This document shows, piece after piece, positions 26,152 through 36,042 of a DNA stretch of 57,486 nt. Source of the stretch: Verrucomicrobiota bacterium (GTDB lineage: Bacteria > Chlamydiota > Chlamydiia > Chlamydiales > Rhabdochlamydiaceae). The DNA is taken from positions 1 through 57,486 of the forward strand of contig JAFEGW010000011.1 in the NCBI GenBank assembly GCA_018239715.1, read 5' to 3'. The notes below the pieces were generated by a model. The model had not been told where the DNA came from. It did no database searches and worked only from the letters and a program-made list of their open reading frames with translations. Position numbers and translations under genes: made by a program. The first letter of the stretch is position 1. Every line of letters starts with the position of its first letter.

Positions 26152-26508
26152 AACAACCTCCGTTGTAATATTCAGCCTACTTAGGCTTTTGAATCGGGAA
26201 TAAATTTATCACCCCCAACAATTTAAAATCAATAACTGTCAACTTTTTTTCTTTTTTTTAGAGTTCTAAGCCTAAAATAACACCGAGCAACAAAGTCCAA
26301 GAAGACATATATCGTCAAGAAATCATGTACCTAAAATAACATGTCCTTTATCTTCTAAGTTCAATTGAGCACCTCTCCAAGCAGTGCAGGCAGGTCATCA
26401 AGTTGGAAATTAGGCGGATGGCTGATTTCTGAGGGAGCACATTATATATTATAAGGGCGGGTCGGTAAAATCATTTCAACCCGACTTGTAGACCTTTAGA
26501 ATAAAGAT
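26152..26508. other. Intergenic region, 357 bases, no gene seen
   Basis: This stretch separates the divergent SH2-like/MATE operon and the 970-residue OppA-like gene. It is AT-rich, holds stops in all frames, and has no tRNA-like fold. An AT-rich run at about 26442-26453 (TTATATATTATA) could be part of a promoter for the plus-strand gene. Confidence 0.4.
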
Positions 26509-29421
26509 ATGGAAAAAGATAAACTTACCATTCTTGACCAGAAGCTCAGAGAGCTGATCGATCGCTTTCCCCGGCTTTTGGACAGCTCTCTTTACAAAGA
26601 AAGAGATCGTCTTGTTTCTTATTTTGACCACGACTTTCTTCAAAAGCGATCTATCGAACATTTATTGCGCCTTCTTTCTTCTCAATATCTAAAGAAAAAA
26701 AAATTACTCAGCGTCGTCTCCCTTTCCTCTAAAACAAGCGCCATTGAACTGCGCATATTACCGACAAAATTGGAATTTCCCTTTGGCTCGAAATGGGTCA
26801 TAGGAATTTTAGTACAAATCGCTCTCAACAGCCGCTATGAGCTTTTCGATCAAGAACAATTACTTAAAGCTGTTCAAAAGTTCATTCCCAATTTGAGGAT
26901 CGTCAAAGGCTCCGTCTATGCATTCCAAGGCCCTGTCGACAGCATCAAAACCCTATATGCTGAATTTGAAAAAACGGGCAATCAACTCTTTACATTAGCA
27001 GAAATCAAAACTCTAAAGACTCTGTTAGAAGAAGAGCTGTTCCTCCGGGTGGAACGTCTAGTTCCAGCTGTTTTTATGATTCGGAATCAAGAGGAAGTGC
27101 TGCGCAATATTTTGACTTTAAGCCAAGAAATTGAATCTGCAGATGATTTTCCTCAAGTCATGATCTCTTTTGAGACCCAAACAGCGGAAGAATTTGTTTT
27201 TAATGTCCTTTGCGTCCGCCCCGAAAAATATGATCTAATCGCCATTGATAATCTTTTGAAATACCGAAGTTCTTTTGTTGAGTGGCAATTAGAACGAAAA
27301 CAGCTGGTCAAATATTTAGATCAGCATCAACCTATTTATGCTTATATCTTTAGAGTCCATTTAAACACCCATCCTTCTATCGTCCGTAATGACGGGTCTC
27401 TTAATTTTTTTGCTGCCCGCAAAAAAATCGGCAACTTTTTAAAAGAAACGATTGGAGAATTTCGGGATTTTAATGGCGGCATTCTGATTAAACAAGAAGA
27501 AACTCTGCACTCTCTAAAAAATGCATTGCCCGATGTAGCTCCTGAGCTGATCGAGAATGTATTTTATTCGATTACACCGATTGAAATGCAGGCGATTCTC
27601 CCCTTGTATATATTGAAGAATTTATTTCAGCTCTTCATCCAAGTCTCTGAATTGCCCTTATCAGATGCGGCGCAGTATGTCTTAAAGAGCTTTTCGAAAG
27701 ACCATCATTTCTTGGTCATGATCAGGGTTCCGAATGGGGCTTTCTACGAGCTGGCAAAGGATCACCTTTTATCTTTCGACTTGCCCGAAGTCAAACAGGC
27801 CTCCGTCTCTCTGACCTTAAAGGACTCCTATCTCGTAGGGTACCTTCTGGAGACGGACAATATCAAATTGCAAAATCGTTTTTTTGAGTCGCTGGAGAAA
27901 TTGCTGCTTTACTGGAAAGAAGAGGTGAGCAAACAGCAAGTTTTAAGGCTGGGCCTCGATAATCCTATTACTTCCTTGGATCCCCGTATTGGAGGAGATG
28001 GTGTCTCCGCTCTATTTTTGAAACTGCTTTTTGAAGGTTTGATGCGTAAAGGGCCTCACGGCAATCTTGAAAAATGCATCGCCGAGCATATCGATATATC
28101 GCCCGATCAGAAAACTTATTATTTCCGATTGCGACCTACCGTTTGGTCGGATGGCTCTCCTCTCACAAGCTACGATTTCGAATACGCCTGGAAAAAAATT
28201 CTATCCCCTCGATTTAACACCGCTTTTGCTTACTTATTTTATCTGATTAAAAATGCAGAGCTCGCTAAAAAAGGGGTGGTCTCGATGAATCAAGTCGGGA
28301 TACAAGCCCTGAGCGATTCGCTATTAAAGGTCGAGTTAGAATCCCCTTCGGCCAACTTTCTAGAGTATCTTGCACATCCTTTATTTTCACCTGTTTCCCG
28401 GCACATCGATATCAATGAGCCGAATTGGCCTTCGGAAGACGGCCAAAGATATGTTTGCAACGGAGCTTTTAAGATTGAGAAAAACCACAAGGACAGCAGC
28501 TATACCCTTATTAAAAATCCCTACTATTGGGATAAAGAACATATCTACCTCGATCGAATCTTAATTACAACTAGCTACCATTCCCAAACCTACGACATGT
28601 TTTCTCAAAATAAAATCCATTTGATTGGCACTCCGATGGTCACTTGGGATAACAATTTCAAGCTGGGAGCCAATGATGAAACTTTAATCCACGTCGATGA
28701 TGGTCTCTATTGGTGCGTCTGTAATACAAAATATCCTTACCTCAAAAATAACAAAATTCGTCAAGCCCTTGCACTGGCCATCAACCGTTTAGAGCTTCTG
28801 GACACTATTGAATACCCTAAAAACCCCGCTTATTCTCCTCTGCCCAGCTCGCAAAGCCAAATCCCCCATTCTTCCCTCTTTCAAACGGAGGATGAAAAAG
28901 CTCTTTTTAGGCAAGGACTTGAAGAAAGCGGCTTTTCTCTTTCAGAAATGCCCCCTATCACCATTGCTTTTACTCAACGCACCATTTTCGGCAAAGCCAC
29001 CGCAGAGTTCCTTTCCTCTCAGTGGAAGCAAAAATTAGGCCTATCCTCCACGCTTCAAGGATGTGATTACAAAACGATTTTCACCAAACTTACAACAGGC
29101 GATTTCCAAATTGCTTTAATCCGCTGGCAGCCCTGGGTCAACGACCCTTTTTATACGCTCAACTTTTTCGCTAATGATGAGGAACCGATGAATTTTAGCA
29201 AATGGTCCCATCCCGACTTGCAAAACTTACTCCAAAAGGCCCAGCTGGAAACAAATGAACAGCTGCGAAAACAGCTCTTGTTTCAAATCGAAGAAATGTT
29301 ACTGCGAGAAATGCCGATTATTCCTCTTTTTGAAACATGTCTTCAATATATGAAGAAAAAAAGCCTCCAGCTCACCCTCAACCACACTCTTATCGATTTT
29401 AAATGGGCCCGTTTTGTTTAA
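26509..29421 (+). CDS. OppA-like solute-binding domain fused to a large unknown N-terminal region
   Basis: The 970-residue protein has two parts. Residues about 478-970 are a complete peptide/nickel-type solute-binding domain (SBP_bac_5): LDNPITSLDPRIGG near 482, VWSDGSPLTSYDFEYAWKK near 545-563, IRQALALAINR near 750. Residues 1-477 match nothing I know; they are mixed helix/strand. There is no signal peptide or lipobox, so unlike normal OppA proteins this one should stay in the cytoplasm or leave by another route. SgrR-type regulators also carry an internal SBP_bac_5 domain behind a DNA-binding domain, but no helix-turn-helix is evident here. The next gene encodes a normal lipoprotein paralogue of the C-terminal half. 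Confidence 0.8.
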   Translation: MEKDKLTILDQKLRELIDRFPRLLDSSLYKERDRLVSYFDHDFLQKRSIEHLLRLLSSQYLKKKKLLSVVSLSSKTSAIELRILPTKLEFPFGSKWVIGILVQIALNSRYELFDQEQLLKAVQKFIPNLRIVKGSVYAFQGPVDSIKTLYAEFEKTGNQLFTLAEIKTLKTLLEEELFLRVERLVPAVFMIRNQEEVLRNILTLSQEIESADDFPQVMISFETQTAEEFVFNVLCVRPEKYDLIAIDNLLKYRSSFVEWQLERKQLVKYLDQHQPIYAYIFRVHLNTHPSIVRNDGSLNFFAARKKIGNFLKETIGEFRDFNGGILIKQEETLHSLKNALPDVAPELIENVFYSITPIEMQAILPLYILKNLFQLFIQVSELPLSDAAQYVLKSFSKDHHFLVMIRVPNGAFYELAKDHLLSFDLPEVKQASVSLTLKDSYLVGYLLETDNIKLQNRFFESLEKLLLYWKEEVSKQQVLRLGLDNPITSLDPRIGGDGVSALFLKLLFEGLMRKGPHGNLEKCIAEHIDISPDQKTYYFRLRPTVWSDGSPLTSYDFEYAWKKILSPRFNTAFAYLFYLIKNAELAKKGVVSMNQVGIQALSDSLLKVELESPSANFLEYLAHPLFSPVSRHIDINEPNWPSEDGQRYVCNGAFKIEKNHKDSSYTLIKNPYYWDKEHIYLDRILITTSYHSQTYDMFSQNKIHLIGTPMVTWDNNFKLGANDETLIHVDDGLYWCVCNTKYPYLKNNKIRQALALAINRLELLDTIEYPKNPAYSPLPSSQSQIPHSSLFQTEDEKALFRQGLEESGFSLSEMPPITIAFTQRTIFGKATAEFLSSQWKQKLGLSSTLQGCDYKTIFTKLTTGDFQIALIRWQPWVNDPFYTLNFFANDEEPMNFSKWSHPDLQNLLQKAQLETNEQLRKQLLFQIEEMLLREMPIIPLFETCLQYMKKKSLQLTLNHTLIDFKWARFV

Positions 29422-29620
29422 GAGGCGGTTAACGGATTTGGTTTCGTAAATTTTTGAAATTATTTTGTCCGCCCTCATGACTCAAGATTATTAGTTGCAA
29501 ATAAATAATCTTTGTTTAAGAATTTATGCCTCTGAGAAAGCAATTTTCATTATGTAAACAGGAGTAAATGAGAGAATCTTTTGAGAGTCTGATGTCGAAA
29601 AAAGGTGAATTCTTTCTAAG

Positions 29621-31204
29621 ATGAATTGTAAAAGACCCTTATATTTTCTATATCTGTTTTTACTGTTGTTATCTTCCTGTCAAAATAATTCTACACCTGC
29701 ACGTCCTGAAAGACAAATTCTTCGCACTTGTCTAGTCGATATTAGTACCCTGGATCCCCGCAAAGGTGTCGACATGCCAACCCAAGGCGTTGTCCGAATG
29801 CTTTTTTCCGGTCTTGCTTACTTAGATCAGAACCTGGTTCCAAAGTTGGACCTCGCTAGTTCGTATCGAGTGTCTGAGGACTATAAAACGTATACTTTTT
29901 TTATCAGAGACTGTCAGTGGTCGGACGGCTCTCCTATCACAGCCCAAGACTTTGAAGAGACCTGGAAAACCGCTCTTACTCCTGCCTATTCGTGTGCAAA
30001 TACAAACCTCTTTTTCTTTATCAAAAACGCTAAAAAAGCCTACCTAGGGACCATTTCGATCGATCAAGTCGGAATCCGCTGCCTAGACGATAAAACGCTT
30101 GTCGTGGAATTGGAAAAACCCAATCCTCATTTTTTGAGCGTCCTTATCAACTCTGTCTTCTCGCCCGTCCATAAAAGCCTGCGTTATGGCAAAGTTAATT
30201 ATCATCATTTGGTCAGTTCAGGACCGTTTCGATTGAAAAAATACCTTTTACAAAACCAGATCATCCTCGAGAAAAATTCCCACTATTGGGACGCCGAAAA
30301 TATCCGGCTCGAAGAGCTCGACTATTTTATTATTAAAGATCAAGCAACGGCGCTGCTGATGTTCGAAAAAGGAGAAGTCGACTGGCTGGGAGACCCCCTC
30401 ATCAAAATTTCCGCTGATGCAATCCCTGATCTTCAGTCCAAAGGACTCCTCCATTGGGTTCAAGGAGCAGGAACGCATTGGCTCTTTTTTAACACCAAAA
30501 AATTCCCTTATAATAATGCCAATATCCGAAAAGCTTTATCTTTAGCTATCGACCGGCAAAAAATCCTCCATGATATTTTGCATTTCGATCAGCCCTCTCC
30601 GCCGCTGGGCCTGATCCCTAAAATTTTAAAAAAAGAAAAATGGCACCCCTGGTTCCAGGATAATGACATTAATTCCGCCAAAGAATACTTCTCCAAGGGG
30701 CTAAAAGAGCTGGGAATTACTGCTAAGCAATTTCCCGTCATTACCATCCAATATGCGACCAATACATTATGGGCAAAGGTTCTTCAAGCCATCCAGCAGA
30801 TGTGGATCGATAATTTAGGCGTTCATGTCAACAATGAAGGGACCGATTTGGCCATCTTTGCTCATAAGTTCTCTAACCAAGAATTCGACATTGCCCGTAA
30901 TGGATGGCTCATGCAATACGATGATGCCGTCAACCTGCTGGATATTTTTAAATTTAAGAACACGCAACCCAATTTTACCGGTTGGGAAAATCCTGAATAT
31001 ATTCAGCATACAGAAGCGATTCGCTCATGCTCTGAAGAAGAAAAATGGGAGCATATTGAAGCCGCAGAAAAGATCTTCTTTGAAGAGATGCCCTCCATCC
31101 CTCTGGTGGACACCGCAGCTCTCTATTTGGAGCAGCCTTACGTCAAAGGAGTTCGTGTCAACTATCTATTCCAAATAGATTTTAGATGGGCTTCTATTGA
31201 ATAA
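29621..31204 (+). CDS. Oligopeptide-binding lipoprotein (OppA family)
   Basis: The 527-residue protein is an extracytoplasmic solute-binding protein. Residues 1-20 form a lipoprotein signal (LLLLSSC, Cys20). The SBP_bac_5 hallmark is CQWSDGSPITAQDFEETWK near 105-123, with VDISTLDPRKGVDMP near 38-52 and IRKALSLAIDRQKIL near 303. It would bind peptides for an ABC importer, though no permease or ATPase genes are in the window. It lies 200 bases behind the 970-residue fusion, whose C-terminal half is clearly related, so the two arose by duplication. No strong ribosome site is visible at ATG 29621. Confidence 0.88.
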   Translation: MNCKRPLYFLYLFLLLLSSCQNNSTPARPERQILRTCLVDISTLDPRKGVDMPTQGVVRMLFSGLAYLDQNLVPKLDLASSYRVSEDYKTYTFFIRDCQWSDGSPITAQDFEETWKTALTPAYSCANTNLFFFIKNAKKAYLGTISIDQVGIRCLDDKTLVVELEKPNPHFLSVLINSVFSPVHKSLRYGKVNYHHLVSSGPFRLKKYLLQNQIILEKNSHYWDAENIRLEELDYFIIKDQATALLMFEKGEVDWLGDPLIKISADAIPDLQSKGLLHWVQGAGTHWLFFNTKKFPYNNANIRKALSLAIDRQKILHDILHFDQPSPPLGLIPKILKKEKWHPWFQDNDINSAKEYFSKGLKELGITAKQFPVITIQYATNTLWAKVLQAIQQMWIDNLGVHVNNEGTDLAIFAHKFSNQEFDIARNGWLMQYDDAVNLLDIFKFKNTQPNFTGWENPEYIQHTEAIRSCSEEEKWEHIEAAEKIFFEEMPSIPLVDTAALYLEQPYVKGVRVNYLFQIDFRWASIE

Positions 31205-31219
31205 GGAGGATCGGTTTAA

Positions 31220-32170
31220 CTACTCTTTTTTGGCCGCAGCGAGCGCCTGCACTTCGCCGGCATTGAAAGAAGACCGGACAAAGGGGCCTGAGTACATCTG
31301 CTGAATTCCCAAACTATAACCGTATTCCTCATACCGTTTAAAGAGTTCGGGCGTAATAAAGGCTTTGACTGTTAATTTTCGACGATCGGCTTGCAGATAA
31401 TGTCCAATAGTCACGATATCAGAGCCGGCGTTCTTCAGATCTTGGAGCGTTTCGTAAACCTGTTCCTCTGTTTCTCCCAGTCCGACCATGAGCCCCGACT
31501 TCACAAAGGAGGCCTTGCCTGAATCTTTCGCATATCGCAGAACAGCAAGCGTCCGATCATAGGTTGCTTTATGCCGAACTCGGGGGGTCATGGCCCTGAC
31601 TGTTTCAATATTGTGATTAAAAACTTCCGGCCGCTCGTTCAAAACCAGGTCCAGCGCGGGTAAATTTCCATTAAAATCAGAGGTGAGCACCTCGATCGTA
31701 CATCCTGGATTTTTTTCCCTCACCGATTTAATGATCTCAGCCATATGGGCTGCTCCGCCATCTAAAAGATCATCGCGCGCAACCATGGTAATAACTACAT
31801 GCTTCAAGCCCAGCTCTTGCACGGAAAATGCGATGCGTTCAGGTTCGTCGCGGTCAGGGCTTGCGGGCTGCTTGGTAAAATCGATATCGCAAAACCCACA
31901 ATTGCGCGTACAAGCTTTGCCTAAGGCCAAAAAAGTGGCCGTCTTGTGGGAATAGCAATGGAGGCGATTAGGGCACTTGGCCTCTTCACAAACCGTGTTA
32001 AGGTTGTATTTCTTTACAATCGCATCCGTTTTAAATAGATTTCCTCCCCGAGGAATCGTACGGTGCAGCCAAGAAGGAAAGCGACCTTGTCCTATTTCAG
32101 GATTTTCTGGAAGCTTATTGAGGACTTTTAGCTTCACGGAAGGGCGGTGGTCAAAAACATCCTCGTCCAT
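31220..32170 (-). CDS. lipA: Lipoyl synthase (LipA)
   Basis: LipA inserts two sulfurs into octanoyl groups on lipoyl domains. The 316-residue radical-SAM protein has both iron-sulfur clusters: CEEAKCPNRLHCYS near 57-70 (C-x4-C-x5-C, auxiliary cluster) and CTRNCGFCDID near 84-94 (C-x3-C-x2-C, SAM cluster). The C-terminal GPFVRSSFNA holds the conserved RSSF serine that ligates the auxiliary cluster. Its start overlaps the lpdA stop by one base. C. trachomatis has the same pair (CT558/CT557), and LpdA uses lipoylated partners. Confidence 0.96.
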   Translation of the reverse strand: MDEDVFDHRPSVKLKVLNKLPENPEIGQGRFPSWLHRTIPRGGNLFKTDAIVKKYNLNTVCEEAKCPNRLHCYSHKTATFLALGKACTRNCGFCDIDFTKQPASPDRDEPERIAFSVQELGLKHVVITMVARDDLLDGGAAHMAEIIKSVREKNPGCTIEVLTSDFNGNLPALDLVLNERPEVFNHNIETVRAMTPRVRHKATYDRTLAVLRYAKDSGKASFVKSGLMVGLGETEEQVYETLQDLKNAGSDIVTIGHYLQADRRKLTVKAFITPELFKRYEEYGYSLGIQQMYSGPFVRSSFNAGEVQALAAAKKE

Positions 32171-33573
32171 TACTTTCGCACCTTGGGTGGCATATGCAGC
32201 GGAATGTCCATGGCCATGAGCCCTGCCTCATGCAAGGCTTCCGGAAGGGTAGGGTGCGCATGAATTGTGTCCGCCAAACAATCAACAGTCAATTCATTGG
32301 CGATGGCCAGCGCCATTTCTGCAATCAAGGACGACGCTTCATGACCGACAACCTGGGCGCCCAAGATCTGGCCTGTCTTTTTATCGATAATGACCTGCGC
32401 AAAACCTTCTGTATCCATAGAGGCAACTGCTTTCCCTAAGGCTTGGAAAGGGAATTTCCCTACGGCCGCAGCATATCCTTGTTCGATTGCCTGCTCTTGG
32501 GTAAGACCGACCATGGCGATCTCGGGCAAGGTAAAAATCACCGCCGGCACTGCATTGTAATGCATCACAGCTTCTAGGCCCGCCGCATTCATGGCAGCCA
32601 CAATCCCTTGGTGAGAGGCCACGTGCGCCAACATCACTTGGCCTGTCACATCTCCGACCGCATAGATCCCTGGGACATTGGTCTCCATTTTATCATTCAC
32701 CGTAATCGCTCCACGATCAGAAATCAAAACTCCGGCATTTTCTAAGGCCATCCCTTGAGAGACGACTTTACGACCCACCGCCACTAAGACTGCATCGGCC
32801 TCGATAGGGCCTTTGTCTTTCAAACGGACCGTCACCCCTTTAGCATGCTTGTCAATCCCTTCTACAAATACCCCCGTTTGAACATCGATCCCTTGTTTCT
32901 TGAATGCTGCCGTCAACGTGTCTGAAATCATCTTTCCTTGGGCTGCGACAATCGCAGGGAGAGCTTCCAAAAGAATCACCTTCACCCCAAGTTCGGCATA
33001 AAGGGAAGCAAATTCACAGCCGATATAACCTCCTCCAATAATCGCGAGCGTTTTAGGCAGCTGCGTCAGCTCTAAAATAGAGGTCGAGTTGAAAACCTTT
33101 TGATGGTCGCAGGGAAAAGCAGGGATATCCATCGGTTCCGATCCGGACGCAATGATGATTTTTTCTCCTTGGATCATGACATTGTCCTGCCCTTTTACTT
33201 TGAGCTCTTTCGGGCCCGTGAACTGTGCAGTTCCCCTCAAGATGGTAATGCCGTTGGATCGTATCAGCCCTTCTAAACCCTTCCGTATTTTGGTAATGAC
33301 GCCATCTTTCCGCTCTTTCATCTTGGCAAAATCAATAGAAATCGCGCCTGTTGTGATTCCGAAATCAGCCGCATGTTTGACTTTCTCTAGAACTTGCGCA
33401 TTGGCGATCATCGTTTTAGTGGGGATACAACCGACATTGAGGCAGGTGCCTCCGAGCTCGCCTTTTTCCACCAAAGCCACTTTCTTTCCCAGCTGAGATG
33501 CTTTGATCGCAGCGACGTAGCCTCCGGTACCTGCTCCAATGACAATTAAATCGTAATATTGCTTTTCGGTCAT
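32170..33573 (-). CDS. lpdA: Dihydrolipoamide dehydrogenase (E3)
   Basis: LpdA reoxidises dihydrolipoamide in 2-oxoacid dehydrogenase complexes. The 467-residue flavoprotein has the FAD loop VIGAGTGGYVAA near 11-22, the redox disulfide GGTCLNVGCIPTK (about 41-53), the NAD loop IIGGGYIGCEFA near 178, and the C-terminal HAHPTLPEALHEA with the catalytic His-Glu pair. The length is standard. It is the first gene of the lpdA-lipA pair; a divergent gene begins about 60 bases upstream. Confidence 0.96.
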   Translation of the reverse strand: MTEKQYYDLIVIGAGTGGYVAAIKASQLGKKVALVEKGELGGTCLNVGCIPTKTMIANAQVLEKVKHAADFGITTGAISIDFAKMKERKDGVITKIRKGLEGLIRSNGITILRGTAQFTGPKELKVKGQDNVMIQGEKIIIASGSEPMDIPAFPCDHQKVFNSTSILELTQLPKTLAIIGGGYIGCEFASLYAELGVKVILLEALPAIVAAQGKMISDTLTAAFKKQGIDVQTGVFVEGIDKHAKGVTVRLKDKGPIEADAVLVAVGRKVVSQGMALENAGVLISDRGAITVNDKMETNVPGIYAVGDVTGQVMLAHVASHQGIVAAMNAAGLEAVMHYNAVPAVIFTLPEIAMVGLTQEQAIEQGYAAAVGKFPFQALGKAVASMDTEGFAQVIIDKKTGQILGAQVVGHEASSLIAEMALAIANELTVDCLADTIHAHPTLPEALHEAGLMAMDIPLHMPPKVRK

Positions 33574-33634
33574 ACGTATCCTTTTTCGTCAATTCTAGCA
33601 AAGAATGAGGTAAAAAAACATCGAAAGTTGTACG

Positions 33635-34114
33635 ATGAAAAGACGAGGTTTAAAAAATATGAAGCCGGTTGATCGTCAAAAAATATGTCCTAATTGCGAT
33701 GGAAGAATCGCCTACGATGCTACACAATGCACTTATTGCTTTGCAACGCTTCCTCAAGACAACACTTCTTCTAAAATTTTTGGCTCTTCCCAAGATAACC
33801 TCACTGCTATTTATACCCCTCCCTATCCTACCAAGGCTGAAACCGAGCCCAAAACAACCTCCAAAGCAGCCGTCTACCCCGAAAAGGAGAGCCCCCTCAC
33901 AGAAAATGCCCCCACCGATGTGAAGAGCTTTTGGCCGCTCCTCCTCCTCTGCTTAGGAGGAAATCTTTTAACCTTAGGAATCCTTCAATTTTTCTTCTCC
34001 GACCGTGGTGTCGTCCGCCTGGAAATTAATGGAAGTTATTGGTTCTTAATGGTTTTACTCTCCCTGCCCCTGCTCTATTTAGGACTTAAAAATGCATCAA
34101 AAAACGACTCGTAA
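33635..34114 (+). CDS. Zinc-ribbon membrane protein of unknown function
   Basis: The 159-residue protein starts with a zinc ribbon (CPNC at 18-21 and CTYC at 32-35), then a low-complexity linker rich in Thr, Pro and Lys, then two membrane segments (about 93-115 and 128-147). Short zinc-ribbon proteins with C-terminal membrane helices are common in bacteria but of unknown role. A second start at 33659 (GAGG ten bases upstream) is equally possible. It is divergent from lpdA and precedes the first USP-type gene, without evidence of co-transcription. Confidence 0.6.
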   Translation: MKRRGLKNMKPVDRQKICPNCDGRIAYDATQCTYCFATLPQDNTSSKIFGSSQDNLTAIYTPPYPTKAETEPKTTSKAAVYPEKESPLTENAPTDVKSFWPLLLLCLGGNLLTLGILQFFFSDRGVVRLEINGSYWFLMVLLSLPLLYLGLKNASKNDS

Positions 34115-34236
34115 AGTCTTTTTATAAGTCCTTTAGATTAAGCATCATAGCTTTATCTTTAAAAAAATTATTATGATATACTATTTATTTAATAGATGTG
34201 ATAAAATAGTATTAACTATTTTAATAGATATAATAT

Positions 34237-35778
34237 ATGACAATTACATTTCGTTTCACAAAAGACACTTCCTCAGAGGGTTTCAAATTATCAGGAAGAA
34301 CCCCTCAAGATAATCCTGCAGCAGAGGCTTTTACAGGATTATTTATAAAACTCATGAAAATGAAAGAAGAGGCAGCTCAAAAATTTACAAAATGCCCTAA
34401 ATTTAAAGTTACCCTATCCGCCGGAAATACTACTTCCCTTGTCGTTAGCGGAAAAAGCGAAGGCGTGCGCTTTAGCATCAGCATCCATAAACTTTCATCT
34501 GAAACCCTGACCTCACTCCGTCCGTTCTTACAAGATAGGCAACCCTCTACCCCAGCTCCACCACCCACAGCCGCAGCAAAGCCCTCCCTCACTGAACCTA
34601 TTGCAAGGGCCTCTAAACTTCCCCCCGGTATTTATAATCCCAATACTAACTGCTTCATGAATGCGACGTTCCAAATGGTGATGAATGACACGGAGCTGCG
34701 CCGTGCTTTGTTAGATACCTTTAGAGTAGAACAGGGAAAATGCCAGGCTGAAATAGCGAAGGTAGATGGCACAATTAATACACTGAATCAACAAATTGCA
34801 GAAATTCAAACTCAATATCCCTATTTGTATTGGCTTAATGCTGGTTACAAGGCAAAGAACGAAACCCTTCAAAATGAGAACAACAGTCAAAAAAATTTAC
34901 AGAAACTCTCTACGGCTTATGAAGCCTTTTTCAAAGCTGTCGAAATCTATGAGAACGGTGGGAAAGAAACCATCGACCTAACACCTCTGCGGCATCTTTT
35001 GACAATTTTTCCCGGCTCGGGATCTAGCGGCCAGTGTGATGCAGAAGAGTTTTTTAACGCCCTTTTTTACAAAGTTAAACTTAGCGGCTACAAGATTGGT
35101 TATGAGGAAGCTTTTGAACGAACTTATGCTCCCTTGGACCCCCATTCACAACTTGCCCAAGAAACCTACACACGAGAAAAATGGAGCACGATCCAAAAAG
35201 AAGATCTCATACAATTGCAACCTGGGAATAAAAGAAAAAATCCCAATGGAACGAATATTACGTTAACCTTAGCCTTAGAAGACGCAATAAAAAGAGCTAA
35301 TGAGCTTAACGAGGCAAAAAAAGTAAAAGAGGTAATAAAGATCTCAGGCCAAGAACTTTTGGATACCCTATTCATGCCTTGCAATGTCAAAGACCCTGCA
35401 TCACCAACCGCCTGTACAGATGGATATTATGTGATGCAAACGGAAAAAAAGACTTTTGAGAAGCCTCCTCAAAGGTTTCTAGTCCATTTAAAACGGTTTA
35501 CTTTCGAAGGAGCTCCCAAAAAAATAAGCGAGCTCGTGTCGATGCCTGAACTGATAACGATTGAAAATAAACCCTACCGCGTGAAGGCGATTATCTACCA
35601 TCTTGGAGGAGCTTCTGGCGGCCACTATAAGGCTTTCCTTAAAAAGGATCATATCTGGATTGAGGCTAATGACGCCTCCGTTACCGTCGCTGGAAAATCT
35701 GATGTCGATGAAGCGAAAGATAATGGTTACCTCTACTTGTACGAAGAGTGGGAACACAAAGTTGAGGAAATTGATTAA
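34237..35778 (+). CDS. USP-type ubiquitin protease (C19-like), active-site triad intact
   Basis: The 513-residue protein resembles eukaryotic ubiquitin-specific proteases. The Cys box is GIYNPNTNCFMNATFQ (131-146) with Cys139. The His box is GGASGGHYKAFL with His463, and WIEAND-SV places Asp479 as the third residue. RFLVHLKRFTFE near 410 matches the conserved strand before the His box. The N-terminal 100 residues and a Pro-rich linker precede the catalytic domain, which contains an inserted coiled-coil-like stretch (about 165-220). No signal peptide is present; export would be by type III secretion, with host ubiquitin conjugates as targets. The leader is very AT-rich and no ribosome site is visible. 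A related gene follows. Confidence 0.8.
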   Translation: MTITFRFTKDTSSEGFKLSGRTPQDNPAAEAFTGLFIKLMKMKEEAAQKFTKCPKFKVTLSAGNTTSLVVSGKSEGVRFSISIHKLSSETLTSLRPFLQDRQPSTPAPPPTAAAKPSLTEPIARASKLPPGIYNPNTNCFMNATFQMVMNDTELRRALLDTFRVEQGKCQAEIAKVDGTINTLNQQIAEIQTQYPYLYWLNAGYKAKNETLQNENNSQKNLQKLSTAYEAFFKAVEIYENGGKETIDLTPLRHLLTIFPGSGSSGQCDAEEFFNALFYKVKLSGYKIGYEEAFERTYAPLDPHSQLAQETYTREKWSTIQKEDLIQLQPGNKRKNPNGTNITLTLALEDAIKRANELNEAKKVKEVIKISGQELLDTLFMPCNVKDPASPTACTDGYYVMQTEKKTFEKPPQRFLVHLKRFTFEGAPKKISELVSMPELITIENKPYRVKAIIYHLGGASGGHYKAFLKKDHIWIEANDASVTVAGKSDVDEAKDNGYLYLYEEWEHKVEEID

Positions 35779-35800
35779 CCCTTTTTTCCACTGGAGAACA

Positions 35801-35934
35801 GCGGGTCAAACTTTGAATTTTCTGCCTTTGCGGGCCGAATGATCGGACGGAGAGCGATATGCAGCTCACTCTCAGGTCTAAGATGATTCAAAAGGGAGTC
35901 TCCTTAGGTATTTAAAATTCAAAGTTTAACCCGC
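35801..35934. repeat. 21-base inverted repeats enclosing 92 bases (MITE- or terminator-like)
   Basis: Arms at 35801-35821 (starting GCGGGTCAAACTTTG) and 35914-35934 (ending AACCCGC) are complementary except for one position. A T run follows the right arm. No target duplication is evident at the ends. The inner 92 bases contain no gene. It could terminate the first USP gene's transcript as a long hairpin or be a small non-autonomous element. Confidence 0.6.
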
Positions 35935-36042
35935 TTTTTGCATTTCAAATAAATTTTATACAAAATTCTACAAATGAATAATATATTTTAAATAAATAAA
36001 TTTTATGATATCATAATTTATTATAATAATAGGTTAATAATT

